Shown in pieces: positions 23,420 through 34,434 of a stretch of 64,000 nt of DNA. Under the pieces are notes generated by a model. The model had not been told where the DNA came from, searched no databases, and saw nothing but the letters and a program-made list of their open reading frames with translations. The stretch comes from Iris pallida (Eukaryota; Streptophyta; Magnoliopsida; Asparagales; Iridaceae): positions 45,625,262 through 45,689,261 of the forward strand of contig JANAVB010005597.1 in the NCBI GenBank assembly GCA_029216955.1. Reading direction: 5' to 3'. The first letter of the stretch is position 1, and each line of letters starts with the position of its first letter. The position numbers and the translations under genes were made by a program.

Positions 23420-24040
23420 TTATTTTTGGGGCGATGATGAGTTAGCCTGTGCGATGCGGGGCATCCACAATGTCGGAGGCCTGACGATATAGGGCTACGA
23501 ACTGAGCCTGCGTGGGGCAGAATGAGGCGTCCGTGTAGCAAACTTAGTGCACGGTCGTCGTGCGACGGATCGGGGAATCGGCACCATTCGTCCACGGGTA
23601 TAAGCGACAGGCCGACCACGCGGCCCGTCGTGCGGCGCTGCTGAGGGCGACGAGAAGACGTCCGCCATAAACGATCACAGGCTCGATCGTAAGGGCGTCG
23701 GCGATCGTCGCCAATATGCGCGTCGTGCGCATAGAACGGGCGGCTGGACGGAATCGGTAGTCGCAGGCGACAAGGAATCAGTGGCCGTCGTACGGGCGGT
23801 CACCCTTAGTCGTCGAGGGCGTCTCTTCGGCGTCGTGGGCAAAGCAAGGTGTTGAGTAACTGCCGTCAAAAGACGGTGTGCTGCCGAGCGGAGCTCTGGA
23901 GCGCGTGGAGTGCGCGGGGTGCGTGTGCACGACGATGATGACAAGGCCAACGGACTATGTCCGCACTCCAAAAGTCGTTCCATACGACAAGCCAAGAATC
24001 GTGTGCGTGGGACACGATTATACCGAGCCCGCATGCGTTG
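23420..24040. other. GC-rich patch, unassigned
   Basis: Base composition jumps here, with many CG dinucleotides (GGCGTCGGCGATCGTCGCC near 23694), unlike both flanks. A minus-strand frame (23675-24034) encodes an Arg/Ser/Pro/Thr-rich peptide without a recognisable motif; such frames are expected by chance in GC-rich DNA. It may be a piece of a transposon LTR or of a gene. Confidence 0.4.
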
Positions 24041-24127
24041 GAAAAAAAAAAAAGAAAACTCTTATTTTTGTCTGTTAACGTACTAGTTATAGTTTCATCA
24101 ATATATTTTAATTTTTTGAGCCTTCAA

Positions 24128-24400
24128 TAATTGCTATATTGCTTCTCGAATGCTAAAAACCCTAAAATGTTGGATTTGTGACATAGATGCTTGCGCAGTT
24201 TTGCTGACTTATAATGTTTGTTTTACTCGTTTGATAGGACTTAAATAATGCTATATTGTTGCGTCTAGAATGGTAAAATGTTAGATTTGTGATAAAGATG
24301 CATGCACATTTTTTTGCTGGATTATGATGCTAGTTAGTTTTTTGTTACATCTCATAATTTAAAATGTTAGATTAGCGATATAGATGCATCAACCAGAAGG
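24128..24400. repeat. degenerate tandem repeat, about 115-bp unit
   Basis: Two fairly clear and one partial copies share CTATATTG, AAAATGTT, GATTTGTGA and AGATGC in the same order (starting near 24132, 24250 and 24353). Confidence 0.6.
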
Positions 24401-24409
24401 TGAAAATTA

Positions 24410-25140
24410 TTCTTCAGCTACTTTTATACCAATAAGGTGGAGCTTTGGGGGGCCCATTTAATTTCCATTTGGGGAATTAAATGGTGGATGGCGGTTGGGT
24501 GCAGTACAGATGCAGTATTAATGTGAAGCTAGTGCAGTACAGTATGATACGGCATTCGAACTAAATTTGTTGTAAACTTTCGGACTGAGTTGTAACCTCT
24601 CATGTGCATTTGAATACAATGACTTGCTATTGAAAATTTGAACTCACATATATGTTTATAATATAAAAATCTCTTTCAAAAAATTAGTTGTGGGAGCTTA
24701 TTCATAACCCACCTACCTCTTATATATATAATTTGCCTAATTTGACAGAGGGAACCTTACGTTCAGATGCTGATACTTGATAACCTTCATGTTCAAAAGT
24801 GCATAATAGATTTGTCCTGAAGATCTTCTTGTCCACACAAGGTTCAATTTTTTTTGGCAGTAACTATAATGTATCAACTTGAAATAATTTTTTTTTCCTA
24901 TTAAACATACCAAAACATATATATTTTTTTATCTTTTGAAGAATTTATTTATAAACGGGTTCGAATTATGGAGTTTTACTCGAGACAAACTAATCCGTTC
25001 TTTTGCTCGCACCGGCCTCTTGAGGTCAGTAAGACTGCCTTCCTCCACTATCCCGCCGTGTCAGGACGGTTGTGGTGGTGGCGGCAGCCAGATATCTAAA
25101 TCAATTTGTCACTAATTTGGACATACTTCAATAATTTTAA
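24410..25140. other. unassigned AT-rich DNA
   Basis: No gene or element is recognised. A short palindrome with arms CCATTTAATT/AATTAAATGG lies near 24456-24486. GGGTTCGAATTAT at about 24958 resembles a B box, but no A box fits. Confidence 0.45.
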
Positions 25141-25145
25141 GGTTG

Positions 25146-25372
25146 TGTTTGATTGAGGTTTTTTTTCATGGAAAATATTTTCATTATAAATTTTCCACCA
25201 ATTGTAGTGTTTGATAGCTTATATTTTCCATGGAATTATTTTCCAAAAAACTATCATTTTCCATATTTTCATCTAAAATGGTAGAAAATAAAATTTGTCC
25301 AACCCATAGAAAAATATCATTTTTCATGAAAAATAACTATTTTTCGCGTAAAATAATGGCAATTAAACACCC
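25146..25372. mobile_element. MITE rich in TTTTCC/GGAAAA
   Basis: GTGTTTGATTG at about 25146 pairs with CAATTAAACAC ending near 25372. The interior alternates GGAAAAT and ATTTTCC blocks. Similar motifs occur just outside the right end of the large MULE (47108-47215), so the MULE may have landed in or next to such a MITE. Confidence 0.5.
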
Positions 25373-25432
25373 AAATTAAGTTTTCCATAAATTCTTTTTA
25401 AAATTTCATGGATTTTTTTTTGGTTTTCTTAA

Positions 25433-25463
25433 GGGCACTACCACTATTACTTGGGGCTAGTCC
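25433..25463 (+). repeat. MULE left terminal inverted repeat
   Basis: GGGCACTACCACTATTACTT and then GGGGCTAGT. It differs from the right terminus at about two positions and is followed at 25508-25525 by a second copy of the ACTTGGGACTAG motif. Confidence 0.75.
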
Positions 25464-25812
25464 AAAAATGTTTCAAAATATTACAAGTTTGCCATCAATT
25501 TTTTTACTTGGGACTAGCCCAAGCAAAGGTATAAATACCAACTTTTTTTTTTCTTTTTCTCTCTCGGTCTACTATTTTCTTCTCTCCCTCAACTCTTTTC
25601 TTCTCTTCCTCAACCAACATTTCTAGGTCAAAGAATTTAACCCCAATTTTTTTTCCAACCTACATTTTGTGAAGATTGTTGGTAATTTTTTTAGTAGTAG
25701 TGTCATTGACTTCTCCCATTTATTGGTAAGTCATCGAATTAATATATGTTTAAAGTTTTTAACATGAATTTTACATATAAAAGTTGAATTATATGTGTTT
25801 AATGTAGAAAAA

Positions 25813-26587
25813 ATGAACATGGAAGAACCCGGGTCATCAAATGTAGTAGACTCTCTTTCCGCAAGAACACATTGACGCTTCAGAAGCCCTCTTGGTAACT
25901 AAATTTTAATTTTTTATCGGGTGAAAGTCGGGTCTGTGACACAGATGACTGCCACCCCTCTGACAGTCCACATCTTAGGACAAGACTGTCAGAGATGTGG
26001 CAGTCCTTCATATTGTAAGGACTGCCAGGCTCGTGACCGTCCTAAATATTGTAAGGACTGCCTCACTCCTTGCAGTCATATTTATTTGCAGAAATTTTCA
26101 TATTTGATTTGTGTAGTTGTTTAGTTTTATTAACTTTAAGTTCTATTGTAGGTCTTATCATCTTCCTATATTGCGATACCTGCTCCAATTGCAGTCGATG
26201 TAGGCCATTTATTCTGGACCAATATTTGGTTTGAATCAAGCGACGGTACGGTACATTGGTGCCGAGAAGTTGGACGAGAAAACAACATAGTTCTTGTGAT
26301 AACCAGATCGGCCCGAAATCGCCCGAGACGACAAACTGTGACTGTTGGATGTGAAAGAGGTGGTGTGTTCAGAAGCCATAAAAAAGATACATATATCCAG
26401 AGTAAAGTTCCAAAAAAAATGCTGAAACGAGAAAATGTGGTTGTCCATTCACGATCTATATTAGAAACGAAGAAGAAGGAAAGTGGACAGTCGAAGTCAA
26501 GAATGAAATCCACAACCATGAGATTGCCGAAACACTATTGGGTCATCCATATGTCGGATGGTTGAACAATACAGAGAAGAAGATAGT
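25813..26587 (+). pseudogene. MULE transposase, N-terminal exons (FAR1 domain)
   Basis: A first exon probably starts at ATG 25813 (MNMEEPGSSNVVDS), meets an in-frame TGA at 25873 and has a donor at 25894/25895. After an acceptor at 26151 the next frame reads WFESSDGTVHWCREVGREN, NIVLVI and VTVGCERGGVFRSHKK. After a frameshift near 26410-26430 it continues KCGCPFTIYIRNEEEGKW and VEVKNEIHNHEIAETLLGHP. This is the FAR1-type DNA-binding domain found ahead of plant MULE transposases (CGCPF ... HNHE). The frame reaches KKIV exactly at the gypsy insertion and resumes in phase at 40210 (IVEDLSTSGV). Exon phase between exons 1 and 2 does not fit perfectly. Confidence 0.8.
25948..26079. repeat. AGGACTGCC palindromes in transposase intron 1
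   Basis: Several copies of GGACTGCC or GGCAGTCC (for example AAGGACTGCCAGGC and GTGGCAGTCC) alternate in both orientations within 130 bp. The motif is shared with 42628-43215 and 46449-46588. Confidence 0.8.
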
Positions 26588-29549
26588 TGTAATGTCCCAA
26601 ATTCGTGATACGTATTTAGTGTACGTATACGTGTTTTGGACCCATATTTTATTTAGTCATGATTAGTTATCTTGGTTTATTTTGCATTGGCTTGGTTTTA
26701 TTGGCATTGATAGTTCAATTGGTTTTAATGGTTCATTGGTTTATTTTGGATTAGTGAGGCTTGATTTATTTCATGATTCATTGGTTTAAATTGCTAGAGA
26801 GAGAGTTTATTGGCCTTGACTTGGTTCACCTTGGTTTATTTTGGCTTGGTTTATTTTGGGTTTGACATGGAGAACCACCACCCTACCATAAATATCAATT
26901 TCCCTCTCTCTCCTCATTTATTTTTTTTCTCATCTTCTTCCTCATTACTCTTTCCTCTCCACCATTAACACACCACCAACCTAGGCAAGTTGCATCTTGC
27001 TATCACTTGAGGACTACATTTTATTTGTCTAATAGCTTTATTAGCTCATTTTAAGCAACATTAGAACTTGGATTTTCTCCATTTGGAGCTTAAAATTTTG
27101 TAGATCTAGGATTGAAGTATTTTCGGATTTTGGTGGTTTTGATCTATAAAACTTGTTCATTTTCAAGTTTTGATTGTTCCATGTGGAAGAGAATTCAATT
27201 TTATACAAGATAGAACCTTGAAAATCCAAATTTGGTTTTATTTTGGTCAAGATATGAAGATTGGAATTTTAGGGTTCTTGAGAGTTTCCTCTCGGCCTGG
27301 AGAAGAAGACCCCCCCTCGGCCTGCGCTCTTTAGCGCAGGGCTGACTTGCGCTCGACCCCCTGGGCTGAACTGCGCAACCACCCTCTCGGCCAGCGTTCC
27401 TTAGCACTGGGCTGACCCACGCTCGGCCCTCTGGGCCGAACCGCGCACCCTCCCGCGCAACCTGATCCCTGCGCGCTTGGATCCAGCGCAATCTGACCCT
27501 CGCGCAATCCATCCTCTGTGCAACCCGACCTAGCGCAGTTGGCTCCAGCGCAATCCAACCTAGCGCACTTGGCTCTGGCGCAGTTCGACTCCAGCGCGCT
27601 TGGCTCCAGCGTAATCCAACCCTGGCGCAACCTGTTCCCCTGAACCCCATGCGCAATCCAACCCTGGCGCAACCTGACCCTGGCTGCCCAGCGCAGTCTA
27701 GTCTGGGCACTTATTTGCATTATGTTTTATTTCATCTTCTTTTAGTGCATGGTATTTCCTGTTTATATCCTTACGCCTTTTGACACGACATTGATATGAG
27801 CACGATGTGAGCATAGCATGGTTGATGTATTGATTTCTGTGCACAACTTGATAGTGACCCGTGGTGGTGCACTCCAGATAAGTGAATGGCATAGTTATTG
27901 AGCGCCATTGTGACGGCTCTATTGACATGATAATGTAATATTGACCTGGACACCGTGGTTGACTTGTGAATGTATTGATAAATGAACCAGTGTGTCTTGC
28001 ATCATGTCTAGGGCATGGATCCCTGAGTACTACGGTCAGGGGTACATATTGAAATAAACTAAGATTAATGACTAGAATAATTCAGTAGTCATGAAGAGAT
28101 GTTCTCCAGTTACAGGCGATCCCGTTATTCCGGGCGCAAATGTTTGGACTTGTAGCCTGCCGACGAGTATGGCACATTTCCAGTCCACTGTCATATGGGG
28201 CACCTTCTATTGTCACTATAATGACTGTACTCTGTTGTCACTCTAGCGTATTGTACTCTCCATTGTCACTTTTATCATTGTACTCTCTCTGATTGTCACT
28301 TAAATGATTGAACTCTCTAGATTGTCACTATAATGTTCGCCTGGATAACCTGGATAGCTGCAGGGCCTGCGACTACCTGGAGCATCTCATTGCATCTTGC
28401 TAGTAACTAGGATTGTGATAACCCTAGTTAGTTAATGTAGAAAGCCGTAGGCAATGATTGGCCGTGATTGAATGGATGGAGTCTAGTCCAGTATAGTATT
28501 GTCTAGAAGTGATTGATTGTAAGATTGTACCAGAATGATTGAATGATTGTCACTCCAGATTGTTACTATAATGATTGTACTTTATTGTTACTCTAGCGTA
28601 TTGTACTCCTCATTGTCACTTTTATCATTGTACTCTCTCATTTTCACCTTAATGATTGTCACCTTTAGCAATAAATGATAAGAGACTAAGTTCGGTTCAG
28701 GCGAAGGGTTACAATCTCGGTCCTTGTTTGGTTTAAGGATTGTAACCTGGCTTCCGGAATAGTACCTTCGTCTTCTCTTCATATATTGTCCAGCTATATT
28801 TTATTTAGCATGATTCTCCAGTTGTCTTATGTCAATGATGCTTCACTTAATTATTTTCTCTGATTGGGACAAGTGCATTGGTAGTGCACAAACCTCAATC
28901 TGTGTTACTTATTGTTTTCTTACATGTTGAATGCTAATGATTTATTGGTTTAGTCCTTAAGTGAAGCCTCCTTTGTGGCACTTGCTCTTTCTGGGGTCTG
29001 ACCCAGCTAGTTTTGTATGGCCAGATACCGGAGCAGCACCGAAGGATCTCCCTGCTTTCCAGCCCGATGGTGACCACCAGGCGTAACCAGGGCATCGAGT
29101 GGGTTTCTTTTTGTTCTCCCACTGTAATAGTGTAAATTATTCTTTTGAGGCGTTTAGCCGACGAGCAAGTGTTAGCTCGATTGCAGTTTTTACTTATTGT
29201 CTGCCTACGGGCTGTAACATGATTGACAAGCCCCGGGGGTTGATCATGTATGACTGAACTCTTGCTAGTCCTCACATTTTGTAACGACTAGCTTCATGAT
29301 CATTCCGAATATGTAATGTATGGGACGCCTTACTATTGTGTATTTGGTGGTCTGACATCTTGTAACTATTATTAGTTGGTTGAGATTGAGATAATAGGTT
29401 ATTTATGACCTTAAGAGACTGATGGATTGTAGTGAAACCCTCACATATCTAGACAGCCGTGACCGTATAGCGGCATGGATTCCATTTCGTTATACGTAGC
29501 TGGCTATGTACGCCCCCGCTCTCCAGTATTCTGGTTCTGGGGCGTTACA
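26588..29549 (+). mobile_element. 5' LTR of gypsy element A
   Basis: 2962 bp, TG...CA. It contains a TTGGTTTA-rich stretch (26660-26870), a palindrome-rich GCGC block (27290-27720, with CTTTAGCGCAGGGC-type units) and ATTGTCACT minisatellites (28205-28345 and 28550-28665). The minus-strand ORFs at 27201-27720 (ARVGL repeats) come from the GCGC repeats and are not genes. Confidence 0.93.
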
Positions 29550-29789
29550 TGGTTTAAGTGGTGGCCCATACAGGTCTTGTTAATCAAGATGTGTGAGGGT
29601 TTACCGGATAGATGTCTCAATCTGTACTCTCCTTTGATCTCCACTCGTATCTTCATACCTCCTTGAATTCCTGACTTGATAACATGCTTGTATCATTGAT
29701 CTATCCTGGTCCTTCTTTAATATCCCTGATGTTATTGCTTCAGTGACATCGTTCCTGTTGATCAGCCAGAAGGAGCTCAGTCCTCAGCA

Positions 29790-31000
29790 GCAGCCTCCCG
29801 AGCCGTGCCTCCTGGAGAACCAGTACCACCAGTTCAGCCCGTTCAGCCTGCAGAGCCCGATGATGGCACTTTGGTAGGTCTCATCAGGACCTTGTTGGCT
29901 TCCCAGGATCGTCGAGGAGATGCCTTGCACCAAGCAGTAGAAGATGCTCTGAACAGAGGCGGTCGTCATGGAAACAGTACGGTCAACAGTTTCAAGCGCC
30001 TGAACCCTCCATTCTTCGATGGCAGCGAGGATGCCATTGCTGCCGATGCATGGCTACAGGATACAGAGGTGATTCTCTAAGCCGCGAAGACTCCAGAAGA
30101 CGAGAAGGTGGCTGTGGTACGCCTACAGTTATTGGATCTAGCCCGCAGTTGGTGGGCCGCACAAGCAGTGGGATTGGCAACACCTGTCTCCTGGGCAGTG
30201 TTCAGCGAGAAGTTCCAGACCAAGTATTATGATGCAGTGGCTCGATATGACTTGCAGACCAGGTTCAGTAATCTTAAGCAGATGGGAAGGACGGTCGACG
30301 GTTATGCGACCGAGTTTTCCAGACTCAGTCGGTTTGCTCCCACCTTGGTGGCAACCGAGTTTGACAGAGCGCAGAGGTTCCAGCAGGGACTTCACCTGGA
30401 GATTATATTGGCAGTAGAACAGTTCGAGCATCGAACCTATGATGCGGTGTTGCAAGCAGCAAGGAGGCACGAGTATACCTCCCAGAGAATAGTGGACAGG
30501 ACCGGAGGTCGGAAGCGGTCCCATAGTCAAATGAACCAGTCTTCGGCACCACCCCCAGCAGCGAGGACTTTAACTATTGGAGCTCCGAGGCGAGCAGCTT
30601 CAGTTACGTCGGACCAGCACTCAACCCTGACGTACTCTCAGCAGAAACAGAAGCAAGCACAGTCTTCCGCCGTGGGCTGTTCTTATTGTGGGAAGCCTGG
30701 ACACGTGGTAGCAGAGTGTCGCAAGGCGTTGGGATTGTGTTTATTGTGTGGAGCACCGGACCATAGGGTGGGGTCATGCCCATTCAGAGTTGATTCAGCA
30801 TCGATAGTATCTAGTCCCTCGGTTGGGGGACCAGCACCAGCACCAGCACCAGCACCAGCACTAGCACCAGCTCCAGTTCACCAGCAACAGCAGTTCCCGT
30901 ACCCGAGGCCATTGCCGACTCAAGCCCAGACTTTCCAGCAACAGGACCCGCGGCAGTTTGCCCTAGGCCAGGCTCAGGTTCAGAATCGGCCGAGAGGTAT
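29790..31000 (+). pseudogene. gypsy A gag, one in-frame stop
   Basis: A Pro-rich start (MPPGEPVPPVQPVQPAEP at 29805) leads into a typical retrotransposon gag core: FKRLNPPFFDGSEDAIAADA, DLARSWWAA, FSEKFQTKYYDAV, GRTVDGYATEFSRLSRFAP, RFQQGLHLEI. Two intact CCHC knuckles follow near 30680-30780 (CSYCGKPGHVVAEC and CLLCGAPDHRVGSC). One TAA at 30078-30080 interrupts the frame; the next section is in the same frame. A Pro/Ala repeat (CCAGCA)n at 30832-30870 follows. Gag would form the particle shell and bind RNA. Confidence 0.9.
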
Positions 31001-31024
31001 ATGTGTCCTCTCATCTTGCTTTTC

Positions 31025-31312
31025 TACCGTCATTATGCGGGGTGCATGACGTATTTCATGTATCCTAATTGCGACGGAACATCCCGGACCCGAGCCATAT
31101 CCTAGGTCATTCGAAACTGGTTATTGGTACCAACCCTTTCGTATGAGGAGAGGCCCGTGTCCATGTTTGACCAAAGAGAGAGACCTCAAGCACAAGACTA
31201 TCTGTTCAGTCCGTGTTGCTTAGAGTCATCCCTCTTTGGGAGAGTCAAACTTGGGAGTATAAGGATGATATCTGATCAGGTCATCCCGGCTGGTTTGACT
31301 CGTAAGGTGTAA
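31025..31312 (+). pseudogene. gypsy A integrase C-terminus and chromodomain-like tail
   Basis: Directly after gag, the frame at about 31041 reads [16 protein letters not shown] and then PDPSHIL, the conserved end of gypsy integrase (compare [20 protein letters not shown] in the element at 13-21.6 kb). ERPVSMFDQRER and, after a frameshift, a WEYKDD-like stretch mark the chromodomain-like tail. The junction at about 31000-31025 records a deletion of roughly 3 kb of pol. Confidence 0.75.
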
Positions 31313-31436
31313 TATCTTTCTTATGCCTTACGTTTCGAATCCTTGCTTGCATGAATGATTGTATGATTGATTGGTAGTGGTAGATTGCCTATGATAGAAT
31401 AGCTTTTCCTTACATCTCTAGCCTCTTGATTAAATT

Positions 31437-31468
31437 TCGAGGACGGAATTCTTTTAAGGTGGGTAGGA
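31437..31468 (+). other. purine-rich primer region of gypsy A
   Basis: TTTCGAGGACGGAATTC then TTTTAAGGTGGGTAGGA ends exactly where the 3' LTR begins, as in other plant chromoviruses. Confidence 0.75.
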
Positions 31469-32298
31469 TGTAATGTCCCAAATTCGTGATACGTATTTAG
31501 TGTACGTATACGTGTTTTGGACCCATATTTTATTTAGTCATGATTAGTTATCTTGGTTTATTTTGCATTGGCTTGGTTTTATTGGCATTGATAGTTCAAT
31601 TGGTTTTAATGGTTCATTGGTTTATTTTGGATTAGTGAGGCTTGATTTATTTCATGATTCATTGGTTTAAATTGCTAGAGAGAGAGTTTATTGGCCTTGA
31701 CTTGGTTCACCTTGGTTTATTTTGGTTTGGTTTATTTTGGGTTTGACATGGAGAACCACCACCCTACCATAAATATTAATTTCCCTCTCTCTCCTCATTT
31801 ATTTTTTTTCTCTTCTTCTTCCTCATTACTCTTTCCTCTCTACCATTAACACACCACCAAACTAGGCAAGTTGCATCTTTCTATCACTTGAGGGCTACAT
31901 TTTATTTGTCTAATAGCTTTATTAGCTCATTTTAAGCAACATTAGAACTTAGGTTTTCTCCATTTGGAGCTTGGAATTTTGTAGATCTAGGATTGAAGTA
32001 TTTTCGGATTTTGGTGGTTTTGATCTATAAAACTTGTTCATTTTCATGTTTTGATTGTTCCATGTGGAAGAGAATTCAATTTTATACAAGATAGAACCTT
32101 GAAAATCCAAATTTGGTTTTGTTTTGGTCAAGATATGAAGATTGGAATTTTAGGGTTCTTGAGAGTTTTCTCTCGGCCTGGAGAAGAAGACCCCCCCTCG
32201 GCCTGCGCTCTTTAGCGCAGGGCTGACTTGCGCTCGGCCCCCTGGGCTGAACTGCACAACCACCCTCTCGGCCAGCGCTCCTTAGCGCTGGGCTGACC
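31469..32298 (+). mobile_element. 3' LTR of gypsy A, left part
   Basis: It matches 26588-27420 closely and breaks after GGGCTGACC, where gypsy element B has inserted. Confidence 0.93.
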
Positions 32299-34434
32299 TG
32301 TAATGCCCCGCTCTGCATCGGTGCATTACGATGAGTCGTTGACTCGAAGAGTTGTGTTGACCGATAAAGTATCGATGCAAAACGATGCAGGAGTTACGTT
32401 GGCCAAAGATAAGCTTTGAGTCGATTGGAATCTATGGATCGAATCGATACAAAAGATAAGTCCCGTTGAGCAAGTGCTGATTTTAGTTGATCTGGTGTGC
32501 AGGCTATGCTTTTACGCTGGACGATAAGAGGTCGGCATTTTGCCTTATGCAGTGAAGTGTCCGCGAAACCAAATTGTGGCCTTGCAACGGATTGTGGCAT
32601 GGGCGCGATAGGCCAAATCAACCGAGTAGTTCAAATGAATGGCTAAGTCCGAGAATTAGCTATGCGACCAAGTTATGGAAGCGAGCCGCTTCAACTCGGC
32701 AAAACGACGAGGCGTATCGGCTTAAGGTGGGCGGGTTCTTGACTCTTTCTCCCTATTCCTTCACGTCTAATAAGAATATATGTCATCGTATGCATAAAGT
32801 TGCTATGGAGTTAGCGAGCGTGGCTCGGCGAGTAAGTGTCTAAATATGTGTTGAACACTAAGATAGAACATTGAACAATCGAACAATTGAAGTGACGTGC
32901 ATCAAGTGTACGAGTCGCGGTAGGGCGGTGATGGTAGAACATTGAAAGACAATAACGAGATGTGCACCACGTGCGCGCCTCCGAGAACATTGATTATGTG
33001 CCGAGCGTGCCCTCGTGCACTTATGTTACGAAAAGACTAAGTAAATACGGAAGTAGGCTATGCGAATAATATTATGAATGGGACGCGTGAATATGAGTAC
33101 GAGACGACTAAGCCGTTGGGCGTCGTGCATCAATATGGATGTGTTGGGGCATAACGCCGACGGAGCTCCCCATATGAATGGTGGATTATGTTTATGAGAC
33201 GCGAATATGTTTATGGTGCGAGACTATGTTTATGGAACGCGAGATGGATTGGAATGTATGACTTGTACGCTATGGCGCGTATTGCATGGTCAATGGACTC
33301 GGATGGCCCGTGTATGGGTACGGCTTCCCTCGAACGGTTACGCCGGGGCGCCGGGACCGTTCGGCCTAGGAGGGAATTATGTGTGGTATTTATGGTGCAC
33401 AACATTCGGACGGATTGCGACCGTCCAGTGCTGTGATAAGCTATGATATCCGTAAGTTTGGGATCCTTCGGATACTGGGCTAGCAACCCGTATCGAAGTG
33501 ATTGTAGGCTTACACATAAGAGATGCCAAGTCCATTACGGTACGAAACACCGTGACCTTCATATAGTTAGGGCCGGTGGGCTGAGATGAGAGCTGGGTGC
33601 AGGCGCAGGGCCTGCCACCCATTATGCATATGTTTACGTTTATGATTGGTCGGTTGTACGAATCGTATGTTTGCCTATGTTAAGTTCTAACCACTGCAGG
33701 CTAAGGAAAATGGGACAGGATGTGCACGATCACTATGTTTATGTTCCTATTATGCCTAACTGTATCTGCTGCAGGAACACGGGATATGGGACACATTTAT
33801 GATAAGTTGTTATATATGAAGATTGCCATGAAATAGATCCTAAGGCTAAATAGAAAGATCACAAATTAAGATGCATGTTCCACTAAATGATTTAGTGTTT
33901 GGTTTGGGTGCGAGCGGATTTTGATCAGTGCGAAGCGAGGACGAAAGCACTAATCCCCCACTAGTTTATGTGCAGGCTCAGGTTATGATCGGCTCGGGGC
34001 GAAGCTTGGCTTGGACGTGCCGAGGCATGGAGTCCTTGGCGTTCAAGAGGAGCCACCGCATATGCGTTCGGACTTGCGACACGGAGATGTTCAGCCGAAG
34101 ACTACTTGGTGGCTATAAAGAGGCATAATGTATGGAACAAATGTAATCCTTTGTGAGCTAGAGAGATCATGAGCGTTGTAGCCAATTGGCATATTATGTT
34201 GGGCTATTCAGAGCCTTGTAATCTTCACTTTGTTATCAATAAAAGAGATTCTTATGTTATACTTTGTTTTCCTTCCGCTGCTTATGTTATCAAATTGAGA
34301 TAGTTCTATGTGACCCTATTATCTTGCCTTACACGAGCGCAACTCCAGGCTCGTGCGGCATCACGCCCCAGCGAGGACGATGATTCGGGTGAAATCTAGC
34401 GAGGACGAGCGATTTCCCGGGTCGGGGCGTGACA
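32299..34434 (+). mobile_element. 5' LTR of gypsy element B
   Basis: 2136 bp, TG...CA. Near its 3' end it carries the hairpin block CACGAGCGCAACTCCAGGCTCGTG (arms only: CACGAG/CTCGTG, 34332-34355) and GCATCACGCC...GCGAGGACGAT, shared with the LTRs at 13030, 19718 and 51850. An AATAAA-like signal (ATCAATAAAAG, 34237) precedes it. Confidence 0.88.

Noticed and set aside
23675..24034. Arg/Ser-rich protein gene
   Set aside because: The frame is open because of high GC; no motif, and no splice or start support.
27041..27250. small conserved gene, as the same ORF recurs at 31949-32131
   Set aside because: The repetition is due to the two LTRs of gypsy A.
27201..27720. long minus-strand ORFs with ARVGLRMGF repeats (also 37924-38380)
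   Set aside because: They are translations of the GCGC-rich repeat block inside gypsy A LTRs and appear in both LTRs; no start context or family motif.
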